The notes: a model not told the origin generated them from the letters alone. Counted from the first letter of the stretch, positions 15,866 to 25,900 are shown. The stretch is DNA of 64,000 nt from Polaribacter sp. (GCA_029238315.1 JAQWGI010000006.1:1-64000); one strand, 5' to 3'. Translations and numbers: made by a program.

Positions 15866-16507
15866 ATGGATTTAGATATCTATAAAAAGTCTTGGAAAAA
15901 TCAATCAGTAGAAAAAAGTGGTCTTTCTGATGTTGATATACGCAAAATGTCACATTCAAAATCTTCCTCTATCGTAAAATGGATATTTATAATTGGAGTT
16001 CTTGAATTGGTTTTTTGGACGAGTTTAAATTTTTTAGTTCCTCAAAAATATATGGAACTTTATAAAGATTTAAAAATTGTTGATGTTTTAAAAGCAACCA
16101 CATACTTACATTATCTAATAATTATAATATTTTTGGTGCTTTTTTACAGAAACTACAATTCAATATCTATCACAGACAATACAAAACGACTTATGAATCG
16201 TATTTTATCTGTTCGAAAAACAGTTAAATATTACGTGTATTATAACTTAGGTACTATTATTATTTCAAACATCCTTTTAATGTCTATTTTATTAAAACAA
16301 CCAGATAATTTAGTGAGTGCAATTAATCCTGATGGAACTAACATAGAGGCCGGTACAGTTATTACAACTTTTGTTATTGCTACTGCACTAATGGTTTTAA
16401 TAATGTTTGCATTTATCGGCTTAATCTATAAATTTACCTACGGAAGACTACTTAAGAAATTAAATAGCAACTATAAAGATTTAGATAGTTTAGAACATTT
16501 AAATTAA
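15866..16507 (+). CDS. Four-helix membrane protein of unknown function, possible anti-sigma
   Basis: 213 aa. A soluble N-terminus of about 35 residues (LDIYKKSWKNQSVEKSGLSDVDIRKMSH) is followed by four hydrophobic segments (about 36-55, 77-95, 125-145, 165-190) and a short basic/acidic tail. I do not recognise a family. It starts 3 bp after the sigma-factor stop and ends at a hairpin terminator, so the two genes form an operon. Position and a cytosolic N-terminus on a membrane anchor fit an anti-sigma factor, but no zinc or anti-sigma motif is visible. Confidence 0.75.
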   Translation: MDLDIYKKSWKNQSVEKSGLSDVDIRKMSHSKSSSIVKWIFIIGVLELVFWTSLNFLVPQKYMELYKDLKIVDVLKATTYLHYLIIIIFLVLFYRNYNSISITDNTKRLMNRILSVRKTVKYYVYYNLGTIIISNILLMSILLKQPDNLVSAINPDGTNIEAGTVITTFVIATALMVLIMFAFIGLIYKFTYGRLLKKLNSNYKDLDSLEHLN

Positions 16508-16509
16508 AA

Positions 16510-16541
16510 CAAAAACTCCAGCTTAAAGCTGGAGTTTTTGT
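16510..16541. terminator. Bidirectional terminator between the sigma operon and threonine aldolase
   Basis: ACTCCAGCTT (16515-16524) and AAGCTGGAGT (16526-16535) form a 10-bp stem flanked by A and T runs on both sides. It lies just after the plus-strand sigma operon and 2 bp before the minus-strand aldolase stop, so it serves both. Confidence 0.85.
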
Positions 16542-16542
16542 T

Positions 16543-17562
16543 TTAAAAAGATTGCAGTTCTACAATCAATTTATCTAACATTTTTTGGGTAAAATCTAGA
16601 TGTGTTACCATCCTTAACTTACCATCTCCCATAGAAATAAAATGAATGTCTTTTTCTACCATTTTAGCAACAAAACTATTTTCTTTAATCGTGTTATTTA
16701 AGTAAAAAATTACAATATTGGTCTCTATTGGCTCTACACTTTGCACAAAAGAACAAGATTTTAAAACTTTACCTATTTTTTTTGCTCTTTGATGATCTTC
16801 TGCCAATCTTTCTACATTATTATCTAAAGCATAAATTGCTGCAGCTGCTAAAAATCCTGCTTGACGCATCGCTCCTCCAAATAATTTTCTAATTCGTAAT
16901 GCTTTTGCAATATGCTCTTTTGTTCCTAATAAAATAGAACCAACGGGCGCCCCCAATCCTTTAGACAAGCAAATAGAAATAGTATCAAACAATTCTCCAT
17001 ATTGTTTTGGTGTTTCATTTTTTGCGACCAACGCATTAAATAATCTTGCGCCATCTAAATGAAAAGCTAGGTCTTTATCTACACAAATTTGTTTAATTTT
17101 TTTTAATTCTTCAAAATTCCAACAAGCACCTCCTCCTTTATTAGTTGTGTTTTCTATACAAACCAACCTAGAATACGGAACATGAATATCTGCTCTACCA
17201 GAAACTGCGTATCTTAACTGCTCTGCCGAAAACATGCCGCGTTCTCCATCGATTAAATGGCTTGAAACACCAGCATTAAAAGCGGCACCGCCACCTTCAT
17301 AATTGAAAACATGCGCCCACTTATCACAAAACATCTTATCTCCAGGTTGTGTGTGCAACTTTATTGCTGCTTGATTTGCCATGGTTCCTGAAGGAAAAAA
17401 CAATGCATCTTCTACACCAAACATTTTAGTTACTTTTTCTTGCAGTTCATTAACAGTTGGATCTGCTTTAAAAACATCATCACCAACTTTAGCATTCATC
17501 ATAACTGAAAGCATTTCTTCAGAAGGCCTTGTAACTGTATCACTTATTAAGTCTATTCTCAT
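16543..17562 (-). CDS. ltaE: Low-specificity L-threonine aldolase
   Basis: 339 aa, normal for fold-type I PLP threonine aldolases. Landmarks: IDLISDTVTRPSEEML at the start, LFFPSGTMANQAAIK, the substrate/PLP segment LAFHLDGARLFNALVA, and ISICLSKGLGAPVGSILLG with the PLP lysine at 201. It cleaves L-threonine or L-allo-threonine to glycine and acetaldehyde. It is a single gene between the terminator at 16.5 kb and the metalloprotease, 35 bp downstream of the latter on the same strand. Confidence 0.93.
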   Translation of the reverse strand: MRIDLISDTVTRPSEEMLSVMMNAKVGDDVFKADPTVNELQEKVTKMFGVEDALFFPSGTMANQAAIKLHTQPGDKMFCDKWAHVFNYEGGGAAFNAGVSSHLIDGERGMFSAEQLRYAVSGRADIHVPYSRLVCIENTTNKGGGACWNFEELKKIKQICVDKDLAFHLDGARLFNALVAKNETPKQYGELFDTISICLSKGLGAPVGSILLGTKEHIAKALRIRKLFGGAMRQAGFLAAAAIYALDNNVERLAEDHQRAKKIGKVLKSCSFVQSVEPIETNIVIFYLNNTIKENSFVAKMVEKDIHFISMGDGKLRMVTHLDFTQKMLDKLIVELQSF

Positions 17563-17597
17563 TTTTTATTTTTAAAATTTGTATTGTAAAAAAAACA

Positions 17598-19991
17598 CTA
17601 TTCCATTCCTATTGGAGAACCATCTGGAATTTTTGGTGATGCTATTTTTTTAAACAGTGTAGGGTTCTTTTTAAATGCAGCTATACTTTTATCTAATTCT
17701 TTATCAAACATTAACTGAACACCTTTGTTTCTTCTTGATCTTAATAGTGAAGAGATTTCATCTAATTTAAAATTTACAATTGCGGTAACTTGTTTGTATG
17801 TGTTGTTATTTGCTGCCAAATAAAATAACTGATTCAATACTTGAGTATTAATTACATTTTGTAATTCTTGGTAATACCCATTTTTATATGTTTTATTAAA
17901 AGTATTCTTAATTACTTCATCAATTAATTCTTCTAAACCTAATTGAGAATTGTCCATGCTTTTATGCAACACTAACCGTGCAGCTCTTTGTGGATGAAAC
18001 AACAACTCTAAGGTCATTTCTGATGCTGTATCTATTGCTCCATAAGGATCAAACTCAACACCTACCTTACTCTTAAAAGATTCTCTTGTTCTTCCATACC
18101 CAAATGCTCTAGGCGGAAATAGACCCAACTTTGAAGTTGGAATTGCTATTGTTTCAACAGTTATTGTTTTTAATAAAGAAGCAAGTGCTTTGCGCTCTTC
18201 TAATCCAGAAACTCTCTTTACAATTGTCTGGTTTGCTCCTTTTACAGCATAATTATAATCCAACCCTCCAATTACTTTAGAAACCGCTTCTGTTTGAAAT
18301 CTATGCATAAAATACAATGGCACAAATACATCTTCTAGCACAGAATATGGTTCTTTACTTTTTATATTATCAACAGAAAATTTATCAATCGCATTTTTTC
18401 TAATCGTTAATAATGCGTTTAATTCATCTGAAACACTTTTTCCATTATCCCATAAATGAGCATAAGCATGTGCACTTCCTTTAGGTCTAGCATCTTGATC
18501 TGTTATGTAACGTAATCCTTTTGCAAAAGCATTGTTTAAAATGTTTTGTAAACCTTGCTTTTCGTTATTTACAAACTCTTGATATGAATACGCAACCGTT
18601 ACCTTATCCCATTCTCCAATTCCGGTTGCATACGCATTAGAAAAATCTATTTTTCCGTTTTTCATTGAAAACTGCGGATGTGGATAATCCATCACAGAAG
18701 CTCTATTATTAGTACTTGCAGCAAAATTGTGTGCAAAACCAATTGTATGACCAACCTCATGTGCAGACAATTGACGAATTCTTGCTAATGCCATTTCTAA
18801 TGCAAATTTATCTTTAGCTGTATTAGTTGCATAGGGCGCTTGCAAAGCTTGTGCTATTAAAAAATCTTGACGAATTCTAAGAGAACCTAGACTCACATGT
18901 CCTTTAATAATTTCTCCCGTTCTTGGATCAGAAATACTACCACCATAACTCCAACCTCTAGTAGATCTATGTACCCACTGTATTACATTATATCTTAAAT
19001 CTAATGGATCTGCGTTTTTTGGCAACATTTTCACTTGAAAAGCATCCTTATATCCAGCAGCTTCAAAAGCTTCATTCCACCATCTTGCACCTTCTAACAA
19101 AGCAGATCTTACAGGTTCTGGCGTTCCAGGATCTAAATAATAAACAATTGGCTTTACAGCTTCACTCATTGCTGCTTCTGGATGCTTCTTCTCTAATCTA
19201 TGTCTGTATATAAAACGTTTAGTAATAGATTGATTTACTGGCGTAGCATAATCCATATAAGACATTTGGTAAGACCCAGAACGTGGGTCATAAACTCTTG
19301 GCTTGTAATTATTATCTGGTAATGCAACAAAAGAATGATGCTGATAAACAGTTACAGCAGAGGCATCTGGAGTTACAGAACGTAAATTTCTACCTCTTGG
19401 ACTTCCTTTAAAAGTTAGCAATACATCAAACTCTACATTCTTTTTAAAAGCTTTTGTTCTTTTTAAATTAAAAGCACTTCGAGATTTATCTACACTATAA
19501 CTTCCTTCTCCGCTTCTAGCCAATGTATTTGAAACTCCAAAGGTATCTTGCATAAAAAAGGAAGTTGCATCTACTAAAAATGTGTTATTTTTTTCTTCCT
19601 TAATTACAAAACCATGCAATACTGATTTAGCAAAGGCTTCTTGAATTGATTTTTTTTCTTCGATATTATCTGTTAAAGCTCTAAAGTTTTGATTGGGCTG
19701 CATTAACAAAATTTTATTTCCTGCTTTTCTAAAAAACACAACTACTCCACCACCTAATTTACCTCTATCTAAACCAATGTCATTAGAGCCAACACCCTCA
19801 GAAAGTGCATTTACATATAAGAATTCAGATTCTAGTTTTTTAATTTCTAAAAACACCTTGTCTGAACTACCGTCATAATAAAAATTAAAATAGCCTTCAT
19901 ACTTGGTGATATTTTTTTTATCCTTGAAAAATTGTGAAAAACACGTTTGTTGTACAAAAATAAAAAGTAATAAAATGGTTAGTTTTTTCAT
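17598..19991 (-). CDS. Large exported zinc metalloprotease (DUF5117/DUF5118 type)
   Basis: 797 aa with a signal peptide (KKLTILLLFIFVQQTCFSQ). The zinc site is HEVGHTIGFAHN: His411, Glu412, His415 and His421 of an HExxHxxGxxH metzincin-type motif, followed by the Met-turn-like SVMDYPHP. Upstream are the DUF5117/5118-like regions (residues about 40-230, with GGVVVFFRKAGNKILLM), and a long helical C-terminus follows. The family is common in Bacteroidota and probably acts in the periplasm or at the surface; substrates are unknown. It has no obvious operon partner except possible read-through into threonine aldolase. Confidence 0.85.
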   Translation of the reverse strand: MKKLTILLLFIFVQQTCFSQFFKDKKNITKYEGYFNFYYDGSSDKVFLEIKKLESEFLYVNALSEGVGSNDIGLDRGKLGGGVVVFFRKAGNKILLMQPNQNFRALTDNIEEKKSIQEAFAKSVLHGFVIKEEKNNTFLVDATSFFMQDTFGVSNTLARSGEGSYSVDKSRSAFNLKRTKAFKKNVEFDVLLTFKGSPRGRNLRSVTPDASAVTVYQHHSFVALPDNNYKPRVYDPRSGSYQMSYMDYATPVNQSITKRFIYRHRLEKKHPEAAMSEAVKPIVYYLDPGTPEPVRSALLEGARWWNEAFEAAGYKDAFQVKMLPKNADPLDLRYNVIQWVHRSTRGWSYGGSISDPRTGEIIKGHVSLGSLRIRQDFLIAQALQAPYATNTAKDKFALEMALARIRQLSAHEVGHTIGFAHNFAASTNNRASVMDYPHPQFSMKNGKIDFSNAYATGIGEWDKVTVAYSYQEFVNNEKQGLQNILNNAFAKGLRYITDQDARPKGSAHAYAHLWDNGKSVSDELNALLTIRKNAIDKFSVDNIKSKEPYSVLEDVFVPLYFMHRFQTEAVSKVIGGLDYNYAVKGANQTIVKRVSGLEERKALASLLKTITVETIAIPTSKLGLFPPRAFGYGRTRESFKSKVGVEFDPYGAIDTASEMTLELLFHPQRAARLVLHKSMDNSQLGLEELIDEVIKNTFNKTYKNGYYQELQNVINTQVLNQLFYLAANNNTYKQVTAIVNFKLDEISSLLRSRRNKGVQLMFDKELDKSIAAFKKNPTLFKKIASPKIPDGSPIGME

Positions 19992-20072
19992 GATTTAAAG
20001 ATTTTCTATAAAACTATAAAATATTGGCGAGAAAATAAGATTGATTAAAATATTAAATCGTAATTTTTAACT

Positions 20073-20080
20073 TATTTTTG
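20073..20080 (+). promoter_or_regulatory. prfB promoter box TATTTTTG
   Basis: TATTTTTG matches TAnnTTTG and ends 8 bp before the prfB ATG at 20089, so the mRNA would have only a few untranslated bases. No TTG at usual spacing was found. Confidence 0.5.
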
Positions 20081-20088
20081 CTTCAACT

Positions 20089-21195
20089 ATGATTACACAA
20101 GAGCAAATTAAAAATTGTACTGACAGAATTTCTAAACTTAAAGACTACTTAAACATAGAACAGAAGTTAATAGAAATTACCAATGACGAAGAAAAAACCA
20201 TTGCACCAGATTTTTGGAGCAATCCAAAAGAAGCTGAAAGTTTTATGAAAGAATTAAGGCTAAAGAAAAAATGGGTAACAGATTACAATACCGTTTTAAC
20301 TTTGCTAGAAGACCTTAATGTATTAGTAGATTTTTATAAAGAAGAGGAAGTTTCTGAAGAAGAAGTTGAAGCGCAATTTTATAAAATTGAAGAATTACTA
20401 GAAAATATAGAATTTAGAAATATGCTTTCTGAAGAAGGCGATAATTTATCTGCTGTAATTCAAATCACTGCTGGTGCTGGCGGAACAGAAAGTTGCGACT
20501 GGGCTGAAATGTTAATGAGAATGTACATGATGTGGGCAGAAAAAAATGGCCTAAAAATCAAAGAATTAAATTATCAGAGCGGAGATGCAGCCGGAATTAA
20601 AACGGTTACTTTAGAATTTGATGGAGATTATGCTTTTGGTTGGCTAAAAGGAGAAAACGGCGTGCATAGATTAGTAAGGATATCTCCTTTTGATAGCAAT
20701 GCAAAAAGGCACACTTCTTTTGCTTCTGTTTATGTATATCCTGTTGCTGATGATTCTATTGAGATAGAAATCAATCCTGCAGATATAGAAATTACAACAG
20801 CAAGATCTAGCGGAGCTGGCGGACAAAATGTAAACAAAGTAGAAACTAAGGTACAGCTAACCCACAAACCAACAGGCATACAAATTCAATGTTCTAATTC
20901 GCGCTCACAACACGATAATAGAGCAACTGCACTACAAATGTTAAAGTCACAATTGTACGAAATTGAACTACAAAAAAGACAAGCCGCAAGAGCAGATATT
21001 GAAGCTGGAAAAATGAAAAACGAATGGGGAAGTCAAATTAGAAACTATGTAATGCACCCATACAAATTAGTAAAAGATGTTAGAACGACTCACGAAACCG
21101 GTAATGTAGATGCTGTAATGAATGGCAATATTGACGAGTTCTTAAAGGCTTTCTTAATGGTAAACGGACAAAAGGAATCAGAATCAACTTTATAA
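20089..21195 (+). CDS. prfB: Peptide chain release factor 2
   Basis: 368 aa. The RF2 tripeptide anticodon SPF occurs in [15 protein letters not shown] and the catalytic GGQ in [16 protein letters not shown]2 releases peptides at UAA and UGA codons. The reading frame is continuous from the N-terminal ATG: at the site where many bacteria have an in-frame UGA (after a Tyr-Leu pair), the codons are TAC TTA AAC ATA, so no programmed +1 frameshift is needed. The ArsC-like gene follows after 4 bp and is probably cotranscribed. Confidence 0.95.
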   Translation: MITQEQIKNCTDRISKLKDYLNIEQKLIEITNDEEKTIAPDFWSNPKEAESFMKELRLKKKWVTDYNTVLTLLEDLNVLVDFYKEEEVSEEEVEAQFYKIEELLENIEFRNMLSEEGDNLSAVIQITAGAGGTESCDWAEMLMRMYMMWAEKNGLKIKELNYQSGDAAGIKTVTLEFDGDYAFGWLKGENGVHRLVRISPFDSNAKRHTSFASVYVYPVADDSIEIEINPADIEITTARSSGAGGQNVNKVETKVQLTHKPTGIQIQCSNSRSQHDNRATALQMLKSQLYEIELQKRQAARADIEAGKMKNEWGSQIRNYVMHPYKLVKDVRTTHETGNVDAVMNGNIDEFLKAFLMVNGQKESESTL

Positions 21196-21199
21196 AACT

Positions 21200-21541
21200 A
21201 TGATAAAAATATACCATAATCCACGCTGTAGTAAATCTAGACAAGGATTAGAATTACTAGAGAACTCCGGTAAAGAATTTGAGATTATCAAATATTTAGA
21301 AAATATTTTAACCAAAGAAGAGCTAACTTCAATACTTAAAAAGCTACAAATAAATCCAATCGAATTAATTAGAAAAAACGAAGCTATTTGGAAAGAAAAT
21401 TACAAGGGAAAAGAATTATCAGATTCAGAAATTATAGCTGCCATGATACAAAATCCAAAACTAATTGAAAGACCAATTGTTATCAACAAAAATAAGGCTG
21501 TAATTGGCAGGCCATTAGAAAATATTTCTACAATTATTTAA
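21200..21541 (+). CDS. arsC: ArsC/Spx-family thioredoxin-fold protein (arsenate reductase-like)
   Basis: 113 aa. Begins IKIYHNPRCSKSRQGLELLENSG, with the active-site Cys in NPRCSKSR as in glutaredoxin-dependent ArsC. The C-terminus has KLIERPIVINKNKAVIGRP, matching the RPI loop of the family. True members reduce arsenate to arsenite using glutathione/glutaredoxin. No arsR, arsB or arsA gene is nearby and it follows prfB by 4 bp, so a general redox role (YffB/YfgD-like) is equally possible. Confidence 0.88.
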   Translation: MIKIYHNPRCSKSRQGLELLENSGKEFEIIKYLENILTKEELTSILKKLQINPIELIRKNEAIWKENYKGKELSDSEIIAAMIQNPKLIERPIVINKNKAVIGRPLENISTII

Positions 21542-21654
21542 CAAAAAAAACTTTTTTTTATAAGTACTCTTTCTTTAACAGAAGTTTAACAAGTCTAGTT
21601 TTAAACCAAATTCTTGATATAGAGTCTTACTTATTTAAATCACGAATCAATCGA

Positions 21655-24078
21655 ATGAAAAAATCAATTTTAATTTTATGCTGCTTTTTTAGCATATCAA
21701 TAATCACTGCACAAAGACCAGGAACAATCAAAACATTTTCTGTTTCCGGAAAGGTAATCGACAAAGAAACCAAACAACCTTTAGAATATGCAACTGTTGT
21801 TTTAAAGAACATACAAAACAATAAATTAAGTGGAGGTATTACAGATAATGAAGGTGCCTTTTATATCAAAATAGCAGGCGGAACATATGATATTAGTATT
21901 GAATTTATTTCCTTTAAAACAATTAGCTTTAAAAATACAGTAATTGATAAAGACATAAAACTAGGCACCATTATCTTATCTGAAGATGGCGAGATATTGG
22001 AAGAAGTAAATATTATTCCAGAAAAATCTACAGTAGATATTCGTTTAGATAAGAAAATTTACAATGTTGGTAAAGACATGACTGTTAAAGGCGGAAGCGT
22101 TTCTGATGTTCTAGATAACGTACCATCTGTTACTGTTGATGTTGAAGGTGCTGTTAGTTTAAGAGGTAATGAAAATGTAAGAATCTTAATTGACGGAAAA
22201 CCTTCTTCTTTAGTTGGTTTAGATGGCGCAAGCGCGCTACGTCAACTTCCGGCAGATGCAATTGAAAGAGTTGAAGTAATTACCTCTCCCTCTGCAAGAT
22301 ATGATGCTGAAGGAACAGCAGGAATTATAAATATTATTCTAAGAAAAGGAAAGGTTACAGGGTTTAATGGCTCAATCAATCCTACATTTGGAGACCCAAC
22401 TCAATACGGTATTTCTGCAAACTTAAATTACAGAACAAAAAAATACAATGTCTTTACAAATTCTGGATACAGCTATAGAGATGGCCCAGGAAACAGTAAA
22501 AATAATTCTACCTATTTTGATAATTCTGGAAATATTACAGGTTACTTAAATGAATTAAGAAATAGCAATCGATTGCAAAAAGGTTTTAATTCTAGCATAG
22601 GGCTAGAATACTACCTAAATGACAATAGCTCTATATTGGGAAACATTGTTATGAGAAAATCTGACGGAGATAATACAACAGCTAATAATGTTGACTTTTT
22701 TGATGCTAATAACACACTCACAGATACTAGAACACGTAATGAGAATGAATTGTCTGATTCTAAATCGTTTCAATATGCACTTAATTATACAAATAGATTA
22801 AATCAAACAGGAAAAAAACTTACAATAGATTTACAATATAGCACAAGTGACCAGGATGAAACTGGTACAATTTACCAAAACAATGCGTTTGTAGAAGATA
22901 ATAATACACTGCAGAATTCTGAAAGAAAACTTTTTCAAATTGATTATGTATATCCAAAAGAAGATGGTTCTCAAATTGAGTTAGGATACAGAGCAAATTT
23001 AGAAAAGTCTAACACAGATTATAAAAACACACCTGTAACACCATACACAAACCCATTACTAGACCCTTCTAACAATTTAGAATTTACACAAAATGTTTAT
23101 GCATTATATGGTCAATACGGTAAAAAACATCAAAAATTTTCTTATTTACTAGGATTAAGAGGAGAAATTACAGACCAGCAAATAAACCTATTAACCACAA
23201 ATGAAGATTATTCAAAATCTTATGTTGGTGTTTTTCCAACGGTAAACCTAGGATATGAAATAAATGATACAGAAAGTATTACAGTTGGATACAGCAAAAG
23301 ATTAAGAAGACCAAGATCTTGGTTTTTAAATCCGTTTGAATCAAGAAGCTCTGAAACAAATATATTTAAAGGAAATGTAAATTTAGACCCCACATATACA
23401 AATTCATTTGATGTTGGATATCTTAAAAGATTTAATAAAGTAACTGTAAACTCGTCTGTATACTATCGTCATTCTACTGGTATTTATCAATTTATTAGTC
23501 AAGAAAGAGGAGATTTTGTCAATGGAGTTCCAGTAATTGTTCGTTCGCCAATTAATTTATCATCTGAAGATAGATATGGATTTGAATTTAATACAAATTA
23601 CAATGTTTCTAAAAAAATGAGTTTCTCTGGAAGCTTTAATTTTTACGGGTTTGAAACTGAAGGTAAATTAAATGACATTGATTTTGGCAATAAAGACTCA
23701 AATTGGGATGCAAGATTAAATTCTAGAATTACATTGCCTGGAGAAATTCAATGGCAAACAAGAATGTCTTATAGAGGTGGGCAAAATAATGCACAAAGTA
23801 CTCAAGATGGTATTTTTAGTGCCAATCTAGCTTTTAGCAAAGATCTATTTAAAGACAACGGAACTATGGTTTTAAACATCAGTGATGTTCTAAATTCAAG
23901 AAAACGTAAAGGATATTCTTACACACCAAACTCAACTACATACGGAGAAAATCAATGGAGACAAAGACAAGTATCTTTGAGCTTTGTATACAGATTTAAC
24001 CAAAAGAAAAACCAAACACAACCTAAAGCTCCTCAAAATAATGATTTTGAACAAGGAGGAGAAGGTTTTGGCGATTAA
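21655..24078 (+). CDS. TonB-dependent outer-membrane receptor with carboxypeptidase-like N-domain
   Basis: 807 aa. A signal peptide (KKSILILCCFFSISIITAQ) precedes a CarboxypepD_reg-like domain (about 27-110, FSVSGKVIDKETKQPLEYATV), then a plug domain with VLDNVPSVTVDVEGAVSLRG, LIDGKPSSLVG, and AIERVEVITSPSARYDAEG. The rest is a beta-barrel of alternating residues, ending in a glutamine/glutamate-rich tail rather than a classical terminal Phe. Such proteins import large substrates with TonB energy, or act as outer-membrane factors in Bacteroidota. No SusD partner is adjacent, so it is not a typical polysaccharide locus; substrate unknown. Confidence 0.9.
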   Translation: MKKSILILCCFFSISIITAQRPGTIKTFSVSGKVIDKETKQPLEYATVVLKNIQNNKLSGGITDNEGAFYIKIAGGTYDISIEFISFKTISFKNTVIDKDIKLGTIILSEDGEILEEVNIIPEKSTVDIRLDKKIYNVGKDMTVKGGSVSDVLDNVPSVTVDVEGAVSLRGNENVRILIDGKPSSLVGLDGASALRQLPADAIERVEVITSPSARYDAEGTAGIINIILRKGKVTGFNGSINPTFGDPTQYGISANLNYRTKKYNVFTNSGYSYRDGPGNSKNNSTYFDNSGNITGYLNELRNSNRLQKGFNSSIGLEYYLNDNSSILGNIVMRKSDGDNTTANNVDFFDANNTLTDTRTRNENELSDSKSFQYALNYTNRLNQTGKKLTIDLQYSTSDQDETGTIYQNNAFVEDNNTLQNSERKLFQIDYVYPKEDGSQIELGYRANLEKSNTDYKNTPVTPYTNPLLDPSNNLEFTQNVYALYGQYGKKHQKFSYLLGLRGEITDQQINLLTTNEDYSKSYVGVFPTVNLGYEINDTESITVGYSKRLRRPRSWFLNPFESRSSETNIFKGNVNLDPTYTNSFDVGYLKRFNKVTVNSSVYYRHSTGIYQFISQERGDFVNGVPVIVRSPINLSSEDRYGFEFNTNYNVSKKMSFSGSFNFYGFETEGKLNDIDFGNKDSNWDARLNSRITLPGEIQWQTRMSYRGGQNNAQSTQDGIFSANLAFSKDLFKDNGTMVLNISDVLNSRKRKGYSYTPNSTTYGENQWRQRQVSLSFVYRFNQKKNQTQPKAPQNNDFEQGGEGFGD

Positions 24079-24100
24079 ACATCAACTAAATTTTAAAACA

Positions 24101-24132
24101 AAAAAGGTTTGCAAATTTTGCAAACCTTTTTT
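24101..24132. terminator. Bidirectional terminator after the TonB receptor gene
   Basis: AGGTTTGCAAA (24105-24115) and TTTGCAAACCT (24117-24127) make an 11-bp stem with A and T runs outside. It can stop the plus-strand receptor transcript and the minus-strand small gene at 24157. Confidence 0.85.
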
Positions 24133-24156
24133 ATATTTTTAAAAACTACTTAATTA

Positions 24157-24327
24157 TTATTTATTAGCAGCTTTCTTAGCTTCCCTCTTTAATTTCATGT
24201 TTTCCCAAATAGTACCACCTATCCAGTAAGGAACAACAAATGTTAACAAGAAAATTAACAACCAAAAACCAGCTGTAAAAATAAACATGAATAATAAAAA
24301 TCCTGAAAATTCTGAAAAATCTAACAT
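24157..24327 (-). CDS. Small membrane protein of unknown function
   Basis: 56 aa from the ATG at 24327 (MLDFSEFSGFLLFMF); an ATG 14 codons upstream is open but would add a poorly conserved-looking cysteine-bearing leader. One long or two short hydrophobic segments (FLLFMFIFTAGFWLLIFLLTFVVPYW) are followed by a basic tail GTIWENMKLKREAKKAANK. No family was recognised. Its base use resembles neighbours, and it ends at a terminator, which favours a real gene. Confidence 0.55.
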   Translation of the reverse strand: MLDFSEFSGFLLFMFIFTAGFWLLIFLLTFVVPYWIGGTIWENMKLKREAKKAANK

Positions 24328-24423
24328 TTGTGTTTCTTTAAAATAATTAATACCACAAAAATAATACATATTTTCAATTTAGACTAATAATTAAAAATAA
24401 TTTTAAACAAGTATTTTCTGTTT

Positions 24424-24460
24424 TTGTTGATAACTGATTGTGATACTTTTAGTAATTTTG
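24424..24460 (+). promoter_or_regulatory. fumC promoter, TTG-N23-TAATTTTG
   Basis: TAATTTTG (24453-24460) fits TAnnTTTG, with a TTG at 24427-24429 that is 23 bp upstream and another at 24424. The fumC ATG is at 24486, leaving a leader near 20 nt. Confidence 0.65.
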
Positions 24461-24485
24461 TACTGGTAAAAAAACAACACAAATA

Positions 24486-25883
24486 ATGAAATACAGAATA
24501 GAAAAAGACACAATGGGGCAAGTAAATGTTCCTGCTGATAAATATTGGGGTGCTCAAACAGAGAGATCTAGAAATAATTTTAAAATCGGTCCTTCTGCAT
24601 CAATGCCTTTAGAAATTGTTTATGGATTTGCTTACTTAAAAAAAGCCGCTGCATATACAAATTGTGATTTAGGTGTTTTAACTTCAAACAAAAGAGATTT
24701 AATTGCTCAGGTTTGTGATGAAATTTTAGCGGGAAAACACGATGATCAATTTCCTTTAGTAATTTGGCAAACAGGTTCTGGTACACAATCTAACATGAAT
24801 TGTAATGAGGTAATTGCAAATCGTGCTCATGAAATTGCTGGAAACGTAATTGGTGAAGGAGAAAAAACAATTCAACCAAATGATGATGTAAATAAATCAC
24901 AATCATCTAACGATACATTTCCTACTGGAATGCACATTGCTGCATACCAAAAAATCGTAAAAGTTACCATTCCTGGTATTGAGAAATTACGTGATACTTT
25001 ACAAAAAAAATCAGAAGCATTTAAAGATGTTGTAAAAATTGGTAGAACACATTTAATGGATGCTACTCCACTTACACTTGGACAAGAGTTTTCTGGTTAT
25101 GTTGCACAATTAAACTTCGGATTAAAAGCATTAAATAACTCTCTAGAACATTTATCTCAATTAGCATTAGGAGGAACTGCAGTTGGAACAGGTTTAAATA
25201 CACCAGCCGGCTATGATGTTTTAGTTGCAAAATATATTGCAGAATTTACTGGTTTACCTTTTGTTACAGCAGAAAATAAATTTGAAGCTTTAGCAGCACA
25301 TGATGCTCTAGTAGAAACACATGGCGCTTTAAAACAAATAGCTGTTTCTATTAATAAAATTGCAAACGACATTAGAATGATGGCTTCTGGTCCTCGTTCT
25401 GGAATTGGTGAAATAATCATTCCAGCAAATGAACCTGGAAGTTCTATTATGCCAGGAAAAGTAAATCCAACTCAAGCAGAAGCTATTACAATGGTTTGTG
25501 CACAAGTTATGGGTAATGATGTTGCAGTAACGGTTGGTGGTACACAAGGACATTACGAATTAAATGTCTTTAAACCAATGATGGCTGCAAACGTTTTACA
25601 ATCTGCTCAATTAATTGGAGATGCGTGTGTTTCTTTTGACGAAAATTGTGCTGTCGGAATAGAACCAAATCATACAAGAATTACAGAACTAGTAAACAAT
25701 TCTCTAATGTTAGTTACAGCGTTAAACACTAAAATTGGATATTACAAAGCAGCAGAAATTGCAAACACGGCTCATGAAAATGGCACAACCCTAAAAGAAG
25801 AAGCCGTTCGTTTAGGATATGTTACTTCAGAACAATATGATGCCTGGGTAAAACCAGAAGAAATGATTGGAAACTTAAATTAA
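24486..25883 (+). CDS. fumC: Class II fumarate hydratase
   Basis: 465 aa, standard length. The fumarase/aspartase signature [11 protein letters not shown] occupies residues 318-328; the substrate-binding segments [26 protein letters not shown] and [19 protein letters not shown] are all present. It hydrates fumarate to malate in the citric acid cycle without an iron-sulfur cluster. It is a single-gene unit with its own promoter and a strong hairpin terminator. Confidence 0.97.
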   Translation: MKYRIEKDTMGQVNVPADKYWGAQTERSRNNFKIGPSASMPLEIVYGFAYLKKAAAYTNCDLGVLTSNKRDLIAQVCDEILAGKHDDQFPLVIWQTGSGTQSNMNCNEVIANRAHEIAGNVIGEGEKTIQPNDDVNKSQSSNDTFPTGMHIAAYQKIVKVTIPGIEKLRDTLQKKSEAFKDVVKIGRTHLMDATPLTLGQEFSGYVAQLNFGLKALNNSLEHLSQLALGGTAVGTGLNTPAGYDVLVAKYIAEFTGLPFVTAENKFEALAAHDALVETHGALKQIAVSINKIANDIRMMASGPRSGIGEIIIPANEPGSSIMPGKVNPTQAEAITMVCAQVMGNDVAVTVGGTQGHYELNVFKPMMAANVLQSAQLIGDACVSFDENCAVGIEPNHTRITELVNNSLMLVTALNTKIGYYKAAEIANTAHENGTTLKEEAVRLGYVTSEQYDAWVKPEEMIGNLN

Positions 25884-25900
25884 TATTTTTAAAATTACAG

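Noticed and set aside
21200-21541. An arsenic resistance operon
   Set aside because: Only an ArsC-like gene is present next to prfB; no arsR, arsB or acr3 gene is found.
21655-24078. SusC of a polysaccharide utilisation locus
   Set aside because: No SusD-like gene or glycoside hydrolase is adjacent, and the N-terminal and plug pattern fits a different TonB-dependent group.
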